Source: Ophioderma brevispina (Eukaryota > Echinodermata > Ophiuroidea > Amphilepidida > Ophiodermatidae). Taken from it: a DNA stretch of 64,000 nt. Below, piece after piece: positions 13,084 through 25,041 of the stretch; the stretch's first letter is position 1; each line of letters starts with the position of its first letter. A model generated the notes under the pieces. That model was given only the letters and a program-made list of their open reading frames with translations. It did no database searches and was not told the DNA's origin. The translations under genes were made by a program, and so were the position numbers. Location: NCBI GenBank assembly GCA_023653785.1, contig JAMKCH010002907.1:1-64000 (forward strand), given 5' to 3'.

Positions 13084-13189
13084 AATGTGATTGTCTCTTT
13101 GGTTTGGATTACTTTTTCCCTTTCTCTGTTATGTTCCGTATGTAATTTGCAATACATGCAGGGAAATTCACTAGTGAAGCATCACATTA

Positions 13190-13975
13190 TTTCCAGGATT
13201 TTTATGAGGCCTTTTCCTACAGGCATTGTAACTTATTAAAATGCATCTCATTTGCATATTTGTAAAAAGTACCAGTTGTTACCACTGAAATGTAGATCTT
13301 AGATAGTGTTTTGATAAAATTGCCTTAAAGACAATCATAGTACTATTCTTAGCCTCTATAAACCCTTGCGCATATTTAATGAGCAGTCCTTACAGGCAGT
13401 TTACCTAAGTAATTATTATGCATCTCATTTGCATATGTACATTCATTCAGTTGCGTACTCACTTGAAATGGAATCAGTAGATATAGTGTTTTTCATACAT
13501 TGCCTTCTTGCAATAAAATGTCATACTGTAGCCTCAATAACATTTACTCATATTCATCATGAGGCATTTTCCCTTCAGGCGGTGTATTTAAGGTCATTAA
13601 TATGCATCTAATTTGCATATTTATAAACTACTTCATTCAGTTGGTTACCGCTTGAATTGGTAGATCTTATATAGTGTCTTTATTAAATGGCACTTAACTA
13701 CAAGAAACATCCTCATTTTTCGCCTTTAAATACCATTTACGCCATAGTTAATTAGGCATTTTCACCATAGAAACAATACTTAAACGGAATTAAATTATTA
13801 TCTCATTTTCATATTTTAACTTGGCAATTTAAGTGGTAAACACCTGAACTGGTAGCCCTTACATATATATTTATAAAATAGACTTTTAAAGTGAAAAATG
13901 ATCAAGTAACTACTTGTTAATCTTTATGGTCATTTACGCATATTAATTAGTCGGACTTGGTCATTTTCTGAAACA
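13190..13975. repeat. Satellite-like tandem array, period about 180-195 bp, with ATTTGCAT in each early unit
   Basis: 'GCATCTCATTTGCATA' recurs at 13,243 and 13,420, with variants at 13,604 and about 13,799. Each is followed by '..CAGTTG.TTACC..TGAA..GTAGATCTTA.ATAGTGT' at similar offsets. Units are 75-85% alike by eye and decay towards the 3' end. ATTTGCAT is the POU/Oct octamer. The array lies in a CFAP47 intron. Confidence 0.75.
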
Positions 13976-14982
13976 ATAGCAGCACGGCCCATTGGGTGAA
14001 TTTGAACAAAAGACCAAATTTGTCGTAACAAAATTTTCGAACTTTGTTTTAAATGGGACTTTTTTTAGTTAAATGTTTTTTGTCTAGAACAAGTTGAAGG
14101 GGAACATGTGAAAAATAAATCCAAGTTTCAAGGCTTGTATTAGCATTTAGACAACTCAATATGCAAATTTTGTAATTTTCTCAAATTTTGCCTATTTTCG
14201 GCAGAAACTTAGCAAATTTACATTTTAAATATTATATCTCGTAACCGCTTGTCCACATTTTGATGATCTTGGTGTCATTTTACTCAGAATGCCAGAGATT
14301 AATTCATTTCTGCATAGATTAGGAAGTTTACCTGGAACTCACAATTTCATCATTGCAAGCCTAGTACTAATTTGGTAATTGCTAAACAGCACTCTGGAGT
14401 CTGGTTTTCTATACATACTTTGCAGTTTTTGTATGGTAGAAGCCATAATAACAGAACAGCTCTACCTCATTCACTGCCATGCTAATATTGATGGTTAAAC
14501 CATTAAATGGCATTTTTTGTTTATCTTGGAATGAAATGGATTTGAATGGCTCAATTCAGGACGACAATGAGAAAATAACGGCTTTCATCTCAAAATTGGG
14601 TACTACTTCAAGGGTAATCTGGGGTCCCAAGGACGATTGGAACACAACACACTTTTAAGACAATAGGTAAGAAAGACTTCCTTGCTTAATGTTAACAATG
14701 GCCGGCATGTTTTGCCTGCATTAATTGCACTCTATTTAGTATTCTTTTCAGGTGTAGTTGTATATATTACATTTTGTAAGACAATTCTCGTGCATAATTT
14801 TGAATATCATAGTTAAGCCTATGGAATGGCAATTATTCTCTGATAAGAATTTTTTTAATATCATAGTAAAACCATTGGTATTGCATTTTCTGATAGAAAT
14901 TCATAAATAACGTAAGCCTTATTTCTTCTTCTTCACATAACTCACTCAGACTTCCTAGCAAAGGCCCAGGGCAAGCTAGCAG

Positions 14983-15199
14983 GCACAAGATCAACACAGA
15001 CTCGGCATTCTGTCTATTACTGAGCAAACAACAACTCCCGTTGCCCCCCTAAGACCAACCTGGAATCCCCCACACCTTTCCACCAGACAACATGAATCTA
15101 CTGAAGCACTGTGTGTGTTCAGTGAGGCCCCAGGGGAGGCAAAAGACGGTGTTGGGAATACCAGGCACCGAGAGATCCTGATCACCCCGCTGCTAGGAG
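14983..15199 (+). CDS. CFAP47: CFAP47-like exon (frameshifted)
   Basis: Two frames carry the conserved text: 'PPKTNLE' in one and 'FPPDNMNLL' one base later. This matches the '.PPK..LEIP..F.P..M' strand pattern of a CFAP47 beta domain. The change falls at a run of five C. A third frame stays open to the exon end ('ALCVFSEAPGEAKDG'), and the true downstream frame cannot be decided by eye. The exon ends at donor GTAGGT (15,200). The acceptor AGCAG at 14,982 is a choice; an earlier one is possible. Confidence 0.55.
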
Positions 15200-17290
15200 G
15201 TAGGTATTTGTTTGGATGCTTGCATAATCATAGAGATAGAGTAATAAAAGGCTAAGTCGGACAGCCATCTTGAATCAGCGAGCTCACTGTTGTAGCGCGT
15301 AGATGTTTACCTTTTACCACCCACACCAACCCGCCCCACAGCCCCCTTACACCTAAAACTTACGCACCGAAAAATCACTTTCTCGTTGATGGTCACCATG
15401 CGAACCCTCGCGTATAAAATGATCTTAGATATCCAAGAACATTGTCAGGCATTGTTTGTTCAGAAGTTTACCGTCTCAAAGAACAGGCACACAGTGTTTT
15501 TTTTTGCAGATTTCCAAAATGGCTTCCAAAAGTAGCGTGGGGCTTAAGCTGTTCTAATTTCTATGACAAGTGTGATGTATATAACACTTAGTAGTTCACA
15601 GTTTTAATATTTAATAAGAATGAACTGTGACCTCGGTAAGTAAAAAAAACAGCGTCCGCCTGCTTGTTCGTTTGTATTATTAAGCGTTTTCGTGCCCATT
15701 CTAAAGATTTAACTGGGGAGAAGGCCTGATGTCAAAGCAAAAAAACCATCTTATGAAATGGCAATGTGTAGCTAGATGGATGTAGGTATGAATGTAACGA
15801 GCAGACACTTAGACCACTGTGTGGGAAATTCGCCGCCCGTATCGATTGATGGCTGCTCATTAAAGGACTTGCGTGACATCAGAATGTTGAGAAACAGCCA
15901 GGTTTTGAATCATTGTAATTTGTTATTTACATGTGTAGAAGCTGCATAAATCTCCCCACATGTGCAATCGTAAGGATAGGTGTAGCAAATCAACCATTCT
16001 ATCATTGATGGCTACTTTCCGCGTCAAAATCAGAATTATGAGTGAAGTTTCAGAGGATTTACTGCATCGTTCCGTATCCAGTTTTTCTCTCTTTGGCCTT
16101 TGATCGCTACAGTTTGACAAGTAATATTTCGAACTTATTTCTTTCTAATATCTTTTAAACATTTTATCATAAGCCGACATTTTTTATGGCAAATCCTGAA
16201 GGTTTAACCTCTATACTCGTACCATATTTGACTTGCATCGGTTGTAATAAGCTCGTGGCGTTTTCCATTATGCATAGATTCAACCCTTCGAAATTTTGAC
16301 TGTTACTGCATGTCGCCCTGGTTGAAGAAGCCCAGATCGGGAGATGTCTTGCACACGGCACGCTATATAGTGCTCATTAATTATGTTTGATATTCTTTGT
16401 AGCCTGAGTCCCCGGTCCTCATTCATAACTAACAACATTGCGGATAGGTGCATACGTTTTCAAGGACTGAAGGATTTAGCGGATTAGTGAACGAAATGTC
16501 ACATAGCTTCAACGGCGAAGTTTTCATCATGGCAGAAGGATATATGGCTCGTACAAAATGTTTCTTGAAATACCTATTTATCCCTATTTTTTATTTAAAT
16601 TTATTTTTATTATTGCTGCTAATTAATCTCTATATATAGAGTATATTTCTTTCAAATTGCCATTTTTTATACTTGGCCGTATTTTTTGCAAGGGGTCACT
16701 TGCAGGACTTAAATCTTCAGAAATTTATCATTTGATATTTGGTCCAGGAATGCCTGCACATTCAAATTTTAATCACCACTTTAATGGCAGACTCAGAGAT
16801 TTGAGAAATAACGAGAACAAAAGATGGACACCTGAAATGCAGAGATGCCAACTCTCCCGTTTTCCGCGGGAGACTCCAGGTTTTTCGTTTGTTCTCCCGT
16901 CTCCCGATTTTGCTAGCAAATCTCCCGATTTTTCGTATATTTAATGAAAGAAAATAAAGAACAATAAAGTTAAGGAAAGAGGGCAATATCTTTTCAGAGT
17001 CAATAAAAGAACATAGATTTGAAAGATTTTCAATTTATAAAGTCTGTTAAACTGGTTTCCGACATCCATTTTCTCCCGACTTTCGGATGGTTCACTCACA
17101 TTAATATTTTGATTTAACCATTTAACTGCTGTATGCTAAATGTTTTCTAAAGGTATTTTACTTAACTGCAACAATGCAAAGGGATATACCAACAAACCAT
17201 GCATTGTTATAGTGGTTTTGTTTTGAAGTTTTCAAGCTTTAAAAGTTCAGGCCGTGATATTTTTAAGAAATACTCTATATGGACTTAGTT
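15200..17290. other. Intron sequence; cluster of CTCCCG motifs near 16.85-16.93 kb
   Basis: No exon recognised. At 16,850-16,930 'CTCCCG' occurs repeatedly together with its complement 'CGGGAG', forming short hairpins. It begins at 'CAGAGATGCCAACTCTCCCG', which could be one end of a dispersed element. Confidence 0.4.
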
Positions 17291-17294
17291 CCTA

Positions 17295-17857
17295 CTGACA
17301 GTTCCTTGAATGGGGCTGTCAGACGGCGGAGCTCTGTTCATTTTTTCTGGAAAAGCTGTATTTTAAAGAGCTCTATCTCATGATGCAGTTCATATGTGCA
17401 TAGGTAGCTTAGTTTTCAAGTTATGAGCCTTTAAAGTTTAGACTTAGTTTTTAATGTGCTACTGTACTTATATTCTCCATGTGGATTGTGTTCATTTTCA
17501 TACTGACAGTTCCTTAAATGGGGCTGTCAGACGGCGGAGCTCTGTTCATTTTTTCTGGAAAAGCTGTATTTTAAAGAGCTCTATCTCATGATGCAGTCCA
17601 TATGTATATAGTTAGCTTAGTTTTCAAGTTATGAGCCTTTAAAGTTTAGACTTAGTTTTTAATGTGCTACTGTACTTATATTCTCCATGTGGATTGTGTT
17701 CATTTTCATACTGACAGTTCCTTAAATGGGGCTGTCAGACGGCGGAGCTCTGTTCATTTTTTCTGGAAAAGCTGTATTTTAAAGAGCTCTATCTCATGAT
17801 GCAGTCCATATGTATATAGTTAGCTTAGTTTTCAAGTTATGAGCTTTTAAAGTTTAG
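17295..17857. repeat. 208-bp tandem repeat, 2.7 copies
   Basis: 'CTGACAGTTCCTT' starts units at 17,295, 17,503 and 17,711, exactly 208 bp apart. Units 2 and 3 are almost identical; unit 1 differs at a few bases. A more diverged copy appears to precede at about 17,230. Each unit contains 'GGCTGTCAGACGGCGGAGCT' and 'AAAGAGCTCTATCTCATGAT'. Confidence 0.95.
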
Positions 17858-17984
17858 CCTTTTACATGTCATTTCTTGGGTCAAAAATACTGATTTTTTT
17901 GGTCTGTGGAATACTGAAAGCTGTATTCCAAAGTTGGCATGTCTGTATTGGCTCCAGAGTGCTTTAAAGCAATAGAAATGCAGG

Positions 17985-18062
17985 AGCTTTGGGGGCTTCG
18001 CCCCCTCGACCCGACCGGGGCATTGCCCCTGGACCCCGGCCATGAGGGGCTCGGTTGTGCAA
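17985..18062. repeat. GC-rich nested hairpins
   Basis: 'GGGGGCTTCGCCCCC' (perfect hairpin) is followed by 'GGGGCATTGCCCC' and 'GGACCCCGGCC'. This is an isolated GC island in AT-rich intron. A similar 'GGGGCTTCCGCCCCTGGACCC' occurs at about 44,066. Probably part of a dispersed transposon. Confidence 0.7.
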
Positions 18063-18287
18063 GCGCTCCCTCGCAAAATCTCCCTTTTTTTTAATTCCAA
18101 TGTTGGCATTCTGGGAAATGCTCAATTCCAAAGTTTTGAGATGAATCAGATCTTTTGTTTCAGGTAGTAAACCACGTGTAATCAGTCCAATAAGCATACT
18201 GTGTATACAAAAAATCTGGATCCGTAATTTTATGTAGGGGCTCTGAGAAACTGGCGAGCATTGAATTAAATAAAGACAAAAAATACA

Positions 18288-18358
18288 GTGTCTCGAACCC
18301 GGACCTCCCTCCCGCTATCTAGGCGGTGCGATTTACCACCTAGACCACAATTGGACTG
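18288..18358 (-). repeat. tRNA-like sequence, probably SINE head or tRNA pseudogene
   Basis: Minus strand has A-box-like 'TGGTCTAGGTGG' and B-box 'GGTTCGAGAC' about 45 bases apart, with a plausible anticodon arm between. Acceptor-stem pairing is poor and the insert between the boxes is irregular, so a functional tRNA is unlikely. Confidence 0.55.
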
Positions 18359-18709
18359 TGTTTACATGGCTATCAGTGAAACGAGTGGAATTTTTACAAA
18401 TTTGTGAATTTTATATGAAAGGACATCGATTTGAGCTTATGTGGTTAGTATGTTTACAAGCATTATGAATATGCAAAAACATGATTTGTTAGAAAATTGA
18501 GGGCATCGTCAGCCCTAAGTATTTTAGTAGTGCACATATTATATGTACCTTGGAAATGTATTCCCTTCAACCCATTTTTTCTGATTAAGTAATTTGAAAA
18601 TATTTCAAAAAAGGGTAAATTTTTGAAATGGCAGTGTGATAATTCCAAAGCCAGCTTTCCATATTAGCCAATGTAACCAATCAATCGTGCTTCCTTTTCA
18701 CCCAACCAG

Positions 18710-18976
18710 GGACGCAGACAGACGAGACCTAGCAGGTGGTTTACGAGACATCCGTTGGCTGTACCCCATCCATGGCATCCTGAATCCCAGCCCCTAGTAG
18801 ACAGAGGTGCTGTGGTGAGCTGTCAGGCACGCAGCCGCATTGAAGAGAGAATAGAGGTGTCATTGACTGTGCTGTGCCAAGCTCTGCCAGTGGGTATAGG
18901 ACGGTGAGGACGAGGGCTATCACTCCAAGGAACTGCAGAGAGGCTCATACATCAGATGGTGTGGTAGTTGGTGAAG
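18710..18976 (+). CDS. CFAP47: CFAP47-like exon (frameshifted)
   Basis: The acceptor CAACCAG precedes 'GGLRDIRWLYPIHGI'. One base later the frame gives 'ESQPLVDRGAVVSCQARSR' and 'IEERIEVSLTV'. 'IRW.YPIHGIPE' and 'ARSR.EE..EVSLT' are hallmark CFAP47 text. The break lies at a short C run (CATCCTG where CCC is expected). A second shift leads to the final frame '..SDGVVVGEG', which ends in phase 1 at donor GTGAGA (18,977) and joins exactly to the exon at 20,504. Confidence 0.8.
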
Positions 18977-20165
18977 GTGAGATATGAATATTAATTTCTA
19001 GAGGATTACTCTCTGGCATGGCATGAAATTCACACATACAGAATAAAGCAATACTAGAACGGCGCGTCTCAGCTTTTGCATTCACAATATTCGTATGCAA
19101 GACTGTTGAATGACACTCTAGATGACCTTTGACCCCAGGGAGTGCTCTTTTTAATAATTGATCTTAGATGACCCAATCACCTTGAAATGGCCATCATAAA
19201 TTTTGGCATCAAATGTGGACTAAACTCAAATTTCATGATCATACAACAATTTCTACTGATCTGACCGTAGATGAACCCTGATGATCTAGAAATACCTTCA
19301 AAATTGATGGCATTGAATGTTGACTGAACCCACCAAGTTTCATCAATTTGAACACTTTTACCTTAGAAGACTGATGACCTAGCTCAAAAGGCCACCTGGG
19401 AAGGCTCCTTAGGTCACAACCCAAACCATGGCGTACCGACCGGGGGGCAGGGGGAAAGTTGCTCCCTCTGGTTCGAAATATCGGGACGATAAGTCCAACA
19501 TATTCTTTTCCATCCCTCTTCTTGGGGAATTTGTGCAAAATTCAAGTGAATTCTGCATTTTCCTTTCATGTGCCGAACGTACGCAATTAACCCTGACGAC
19601 TTACAAATTTTTCCCCCTCTGGCAGGACGACATTGTAATTTTGCCCCTCTGGATCGACTATCTCAATACGCGCACTGTCCACAACCATACTTAATCTTTA
19701 TGCGATCAAGTTGCTCTGCGTGACCCATAGTCCTTATCCTAATTCATCATACTTGCAAACTTTCTTCAATACTCATTGTTTCCTCCTGCTTCTAATCAAA
19801 TTTCTTCCATAAGTCTGTGCTGAATGCTTTATGGCTGCTGTGCAGGACCTTGAGAACCTGGTGGGTTGATAGGTTGCACATTATAATACACAAATTTATT
19901 TATAATGATTTTACCAACAAGGTTCATGTATATGTAAAGAAACTTGTACTAGTCTAAGAGAAGCTCAGAGCACTTGTTTTGAAATGGCAGTTTGGAAATT
20001 CATTTGTGAGGGTTTAAATGTCAAAAACAAAGAAAGAAATACCTTAAAAAAGCTAGTTGTGACAGGGCAGTTGGGGGTATACATTTTGTTCCATGGGGCT
20101 GGTTGAAGGCACTTGTGAATTCTTTGGAAAGGTCAAACTTTCCAAACCCCCACATAGACCACTCT

Positions 20166-20449
20166 CAGAGATGTAACTTTTCGGGAAAGACTTTTGGCAT
20201 ATTTTAAAAAAAAACTCCTGAAATGTTAAAAAAAAAAAATTCTGGTTTCTGGGATCAAGTGTTAATGATAAAGGTAAAACTGCATCAAACCAAAATTTTA
20301 AGTACCAATTTATTTTAGAGAAACCTGAAAATCGTCTTAGAAATACGTTCCCCATAGCTTCTCCGGATGCTACGCTAAAATTTGGCCTTCCCGTCAGTTC
20401 AAATTTTGGATTTTCAGGAAATGGAACTACTCCTCTGTTACAACCTCTG
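20166..20449. mobile_element. MITE with CAGAGATGTAAC ends and 6-bp target duplication, copy 1
   Basis: The element starts CAGAGATGTAAC and ends GTTACAACCTCTG. CACTCT flanks it on both sides (20,160-20,165 and 20,450-20,455). It shares most of its length with the copy at 24,718-25,041, including 'AAGTACCAATTTATTTTAGAG' and 'AAATTTGGCCTTCC'. Non-coding. Confidence 0.85.
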
Positions 20450-20503
20450 CACTCTGGTCCTTAGCCATGATCATTTATGTGAAATAACAAATGTCTTTTG
20501 CAG

Positions 20504-20675
20504 GTAATACTGTTGCCAAGGAGTTCACTCATGAGTTGGTATACAACACAGAGGAGGCTCGTACCCAGCTGGAGCACACCGTATCCCTTAATCTTGTTCG
20601 CAAACAGCGGGATAACCTGTCGGGCATTGTCACCCTGGTCTTCAATGTCATCTACTCACCCTTCAAAGTCATGAA
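20504..20675 (+). CDS. CFAP47: CFAP47 exon (intact)
   Basis: The acceptor TCTTTTGCAG precedes 57 uninterrupted codons, including 'KEFTHELVYNTEEA' and 'SGIVTLVFNVIYSPFKVMK'. These match the conserved block ahead of the last domains of CFAP47. Entry phase 1 matches the exon ending at 18,976; exit phase 2 at donor GTAAGA matches the exon at 25,995. No disruption. It sits just 5' of the 3.5-kb TTAA transposon. Confidence 0.9.
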
Positions 20676-22202
20676 GTAAGAGAAAGATCACTCTTGTAAA
20701 TAAATATGCCTATCACTATGAGCTAGTAAAATCTCAATTCCCTTGGCACAGTTCAGTAGCTTTCATTCACCAATGTATTTAGAAAATACACCCCTTGGTT
20801 TTTGGGTTTGATACATGATACCCTGATCGCACAAGGTCAGTTCATGTCAATGCATGTATAAGTATACACAATGAACTGTGTTCTTGGTGGATGAGCATAT
20901 TGTTACTCATAGTGTATATTGAGTTTATTGAGTCCCTCAGATAATTGATTAGTCATTGTTTATATCAACTTTAACCCCCTGAGGTCTACTGGCCAGTTTT
21001 ATTGGTTGTACATTGGGTTCTGTGATGAATTTAGCCAATCAGAGATATGATGAGAAAAGCTTGTTTGTACATATATATTAGGGTGGGGCATAAATAGGTA
21101 AGTATTTATTTTCAAATCGGGCATGGTCAAAAGGTGTTCCACTTGGAACAATATGAACAAATATAACCTTTAAAAAATTTTCAATGAGGGTCTTCGTACC
21201 CCACCACCACCCCATTGTCCTATATAGGCTAGAATAATTAGCCAATTTTGCCATATTTTCACTTTTTTGTCACAATGGGAAGATATGACATTCGATGACA
21301 TGGCCCTATTACATGTATAACCATTTTAGAAACCTAAAAGGATCATTTAAAATTGATATTTACTCATTTTAGACGAAATAAATGAGTTTGTGACCCCTTA
21401 TTGGCCCATTTCGAACATAAAGGTCATAATAGATATGTTGCCTGTAATAACCTACTTTTAATCTAACAAAGTTAAAGTAGGACAATAGAAAAGTTATTTA
21501 AGACTGGAAATTCCCAAAATGTAAAGAATGAAAGACAACCATAACCCTTCCCCCAGTAACCCCCATCCTACCCCAAACAATGAAGTACCTGCATCTGGAG
21601 CTGGTTGTCAAGTTTCAAGACCATTTTATTTCCCCAATTTGGATTATATTTACTTAACAACTTTTTATTTCTTGCTCCGTGTTATCATGGGGGTTGTCCC
21701 TGGTGGAAATTGTTCACCTCCCCCATAAACCCACCCCAACAGATACATAACTGGGTAATTACATTGTCAGCCTCACACTTGAATATCTATTTATAATCTG
21801 GTAAATTAATGACTTTGTTTAAAAATGAAGCAAATGTGTCTTTTGTAAGAAAATAATTCTATAAATCGATATTGATCATTTGTACAAAACACGTAGTTCT
21901 AACTGTATCCCACTAAAGTTACACAGAGTAGAGCAGTATCTGCTTGTGTGTGTGTGTTTTGTTTTTCTCTGAATACTCCTTTAGGTCGGATACATTTGTT
22001 CATCTGATGACAAATCAAAAGCCATGCAGTTTAAGTTTTAGGCCTTGAAACTTAAGGTAAGCAAATTAGTATTTTATGGCCTAAAACAAAGACAAGTACC
22101 TGGGCAATTGCATCACATTCTCAAACCATATAGTAAATAGTGCTAATCATGTAAATTTGTGTCCGATGGGTAATATTTAATTTAATTTTCCATCTTAAAA
22201 TC

Positions 22203-22395
22203 TTAAAATCTTGTAATTAACAAGGACACGTTGCACGAGAAAGAACCATGTGGAGAATGGTTTGCAGGGATGATACAGTGCAGGAAACCTATCATCACAT
22301 GTTTATAATTTGGATGGCAGAAGACAACTCTCACTAGAAAAGAAATAAATGTCAAGTGGTATCCTAGTATGGCTACTGAGAGCATTATGTTTGAG
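22203..22395 (+). repeat. Inverted partial copy of the transposase region inside the TTAA transposon
   Basis: The reverse complement of this segment matches 23,050-23,245 closely. It shares 'GATACCACTTG.CATTTATTTCTTTTCTAGT' and 'GCCATCCAAAT.ATAAAC.TGTGAT', read from the right copy. The element therefore carries an internal inverted duplication about 0.65 kb apart, in addition to its terminal arms. Confidence 0.8.
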
Positions 22396-23245
22396 AAGCC
22401 TCCACATCTTGAATAAGTTCTTAGGTGCATCAGTGATCCATGGGTTACATTTGATAACAACCACATAGGTGCATAAAATTTGATAATTGTTACCAATTTT
22501 TAAGTTCCGGTGTTGGTTCCTGTGTTCTGGCATACAAAACTCATTATTCTCGCAGCTGTTGTCAACCAACGTGAGTGATAAGACCTCCAGGCTCATACAC
22601 CAAATCATCTGGCCAGTTTCTAGGATCACTGCCGTACAGAATTCATACAAGAATTTTTGATCCCAACTTAGATCCTGTACAATTTCTTTAGGGAGGATAG
22701 GGAAAGACAGGTCTTTGGATTGGCTTAAAATCTACGAGTCTCTTGGAAGAGAGATGCTCTTTGAGTTGGCCGCCAATCTTTCCACTGTATGAAATTGGCC
22801 AGTGTAGGTCCTCATAAGAGATTACGGCCCTTATAGCAACTCACTGCCATGCAAAGGACAAATTTGCCACTGGAGAGGTTTCCAAGAAATATTTCTAAAT
22901 AACGGATAGCAACTGATTTGTAGCCAACATTCACATTTGTTCCATCGGCACCAACAACTGTGGGATCCAATTGCTGATTCTTGATGAATTTATGGACAGC
23001 TTTAGCTACATTTACACCATGACCTGAAGGAGTAACATGGGTCAAGTATGTTCCGCCTGGCTCTCCTGTGCAAATATAATGCTTCTCAGTAGCCATACTT
23101 GGATACCACTTGCCATTTATTTCTTTTCTAGTAGAGTGCTATCTTTCTTGCCATCCAAATATAAACCTGTGATGCTATCTTTCCATGCCACTGTATCCTC
23201 CCTGCATACCAGCATACCATCCTCCACCTGGTTCTTTAGTGTGCC
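22396..23245 (-). pseudogene. Transposase relic (DDE-like) of the TTAA element
   Basis: Minus-strand frames give 'YLDGKKDST' near 23,160, a likely first catalytic Asp. The open stretch 23,096-22,812 follows with 'GEPGGTYLTHVTPSGHG' and 'VVGADGTNVNVGYK', a likely second Asp. After frame breaks come 'LSWDQKFLYEFC' and 'WRSYHSRWLTTAARI' near 22,570-22,660, and 'KFYAPMWLL' near 22,460. This order matches a widespread family of invertebrate transposase-like proteins with '..GCDGT.VNTG.KGG' and 'HSRWLTTANR' motifs. Multiple stops mean it is not functional as written. Family membership is recognised from motif order only. Confidence 0.7.
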
Positions 23246-24717
23246 ACCTTAGAAATAAATTAAATATACCCCACTGGACACAATTTTACATGATTAGGAC
23301 TATACGCTGTATTGGTAACTTGTCTTTGTTTTACAATCCATAAATAATACTTTGCTTACCTTAATTTTCAATGCCTAGAATTTTAGCTGCAAGGCTTTTG
23401 TTTTGCCATCAGATGCAATTATTGTATCCCACCACCTAAAGAATTATTTAAAGAAAACAAACAAACACACACACACCTGAGCTTTGTACAAGTGGCCAAT
23501 ATTGAAATTATAGAATTATTTTCTTACAAAAGACACATTTGCCTCATTTTAAGCAAAGTCATTAGTTTATTGGACGATAAATAGATATCCGAATGTGATG
23601 CCGACTTGTAATTGCACAGTAATGTATTTGTTGGCTGTGGGGTGGGTTTTTTAGGGGAGGTAAACAGTTTCTGCCAGAGATCACCCCCATGATAACAAAT
23701 CATGCCCCCCCCAAAAAAAAAAAAAAAAAAAAAAACAGTTGTTAAGTAAATATAATCCAAATTGGGAAAATATCATGGTCTTGAAACTTGACAACCAGCT
23801 CCAAGTACAGGTACTCCACAGTTGGGGGGGAAAGTGGTGGGATGATGGGTGTTACTGGGAGCAGGGTTGTGTTTCATTCCTTACATATTGGGAATTTTCA
23901 GTCTGAAATAACTTTTCTATTGTCCCACTTTAACTTTGTTAGATTAAAAGTAGGTTTTTTATTAAAAACAACATATCTATCTATTATGAATTTTCTGTTC
24001 AAAATGGGCCAGTTTTGTCTTATAAGGGGTCACAAATACACTTTTTTTGTCTTAAATGATTAAATATCAATTTTAAATGATCATTTTAGGTTTGTAAAAT
24101 GATTATACATGGAAATAGGGCCATGTCATCAAATGCCATATCTTCCCATTGTGATAAAAGTGAAAATATGGCCAAATTGGCTTATTTTAGCTTATATAGG
24201 ACAAAGGGGTGGTGGTGGGATACGAAGACCCCCATTGAAAATTTTTTTAAAGGGCATATATGTTCATATTGAGCCAAGTGGAACACCTTTTAACCATGCC
24301 CGATTTGAAAATAAATACTTCCCTATTTATGCCCCACCCTAATATATATAGGTCTATTTTGATTGGTTACTCCGAGGTTATATCATGCTATATCATGTAA
24401 TGAGGCCATCAGAGATACTGTAAAAAAGATGGTCAATCTCAGGAGGTTAATTGATCATTCTCTCTTGTTGGGATGTGTCTCCTCTCTGTAATTGGGTAAA
24501 TTGGCAGCATCTTGGCAAAATTCCCAACATATCTTATGATGGCCAATTTAATGAGTGTTAATTCTGATTGGGCCATGCACTTTCCTGTTGATTTTTGCAT
24601 GTTTAATGAACTCTGTGTATTCTTATTGGAAAGTTTCAATCATTTCCTTGGAAGCAGGGAGGATATGTAACCATCTCCATTGTTGCTCAAATGTCAAGCC
24701 ACTCCTTCTGTGCCAAG

Positions 24718-25041
24718 CAGAGATGTAACTTTTCCAGAAATTTCCGGATACAAATAAAAAAAAATCCAGAAAAAAATGTAAAAAAATAATAATTTTTTTT
24801 TTAATTTTTATTTTTTTTTTCAATTTCTGAGATCAAAATGTTATTGATAATGGTAAAACTGCATAAAAAAAACCAAGTTTTAAGTACCAATTTATTTTAG
24901 AGAAGGGGTCGTGTACCCTAAAATCACGTAAGAAAATATGTTCCCCAGAGCTTCACCAGATGCTACCCTAAAATTTGGCCTTCCTGTTGGTTCAAATTTT
25001 GGATTTTCGGGAAATGGGACAACTACTCTGTTACATCTCTG
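24718..25041. mobile_element. MITE with CAGAGATGTAAC ends and 6-bp target duplication, copy 2
   Basis: Starts CAGAGATGTAAC, ends GTTACATCTCTG, and GCCAAG flanks both sides (24,712-24,717 and 25,042-25,047). Same orientation and internal sequence as copy 1, with an expanded A/T run near 24,760-24,830. Confidence 0.88.

Larger units (their letters stand above)
20975..24446 (-). mobile_element. 3.5-kb DNA transposon with TTAA target sites and long inverted arms
   Basis: TTAA stands at both edges (20,971-20,974 and 24,447-24,450). Inside, the left end CCCCCTGAGGTCTAC pairs with the right end, which read inward is CCTCCTGAGATTGAC. Inverted arms of about 0.9 kb follow (left about 20,975-21,895; right about 23,480-24,446), alike at roughly 80-85% by eye. 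They share for example 'TATATATTAGGGTGGGGCAT'. A decayed minus-strand transposase lies between them. TTAA sites are used by piggyBac and Kolobok superfamilies; which one applies is unresolved. It lies in a CFAP47 intron. Confidence 0.88.

Noticed and set aside
12729..13145. 138- and 99-codon open frames on the plus strand
   Set aside because: Produced by a pure T/C tract; the proteins are almost only Phe, Ser, Leu and Pro.
13190..13975. CRISPR-like array
   Set aside because: Units are about 180 bp and diverged with no spacer pattern; eukaryotic context.
18288..18358. Functional tRNA gene
   Set aside because: A and B boxes are visible but stem pairing is poor.
19428..19694. Another hAT G-run element starting near 19,433 (CATGGCGTACCGACCGGGGGG)
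   Set aside because: The left end resembles the family, but I could not find a matching right end or 8-bp duplication.
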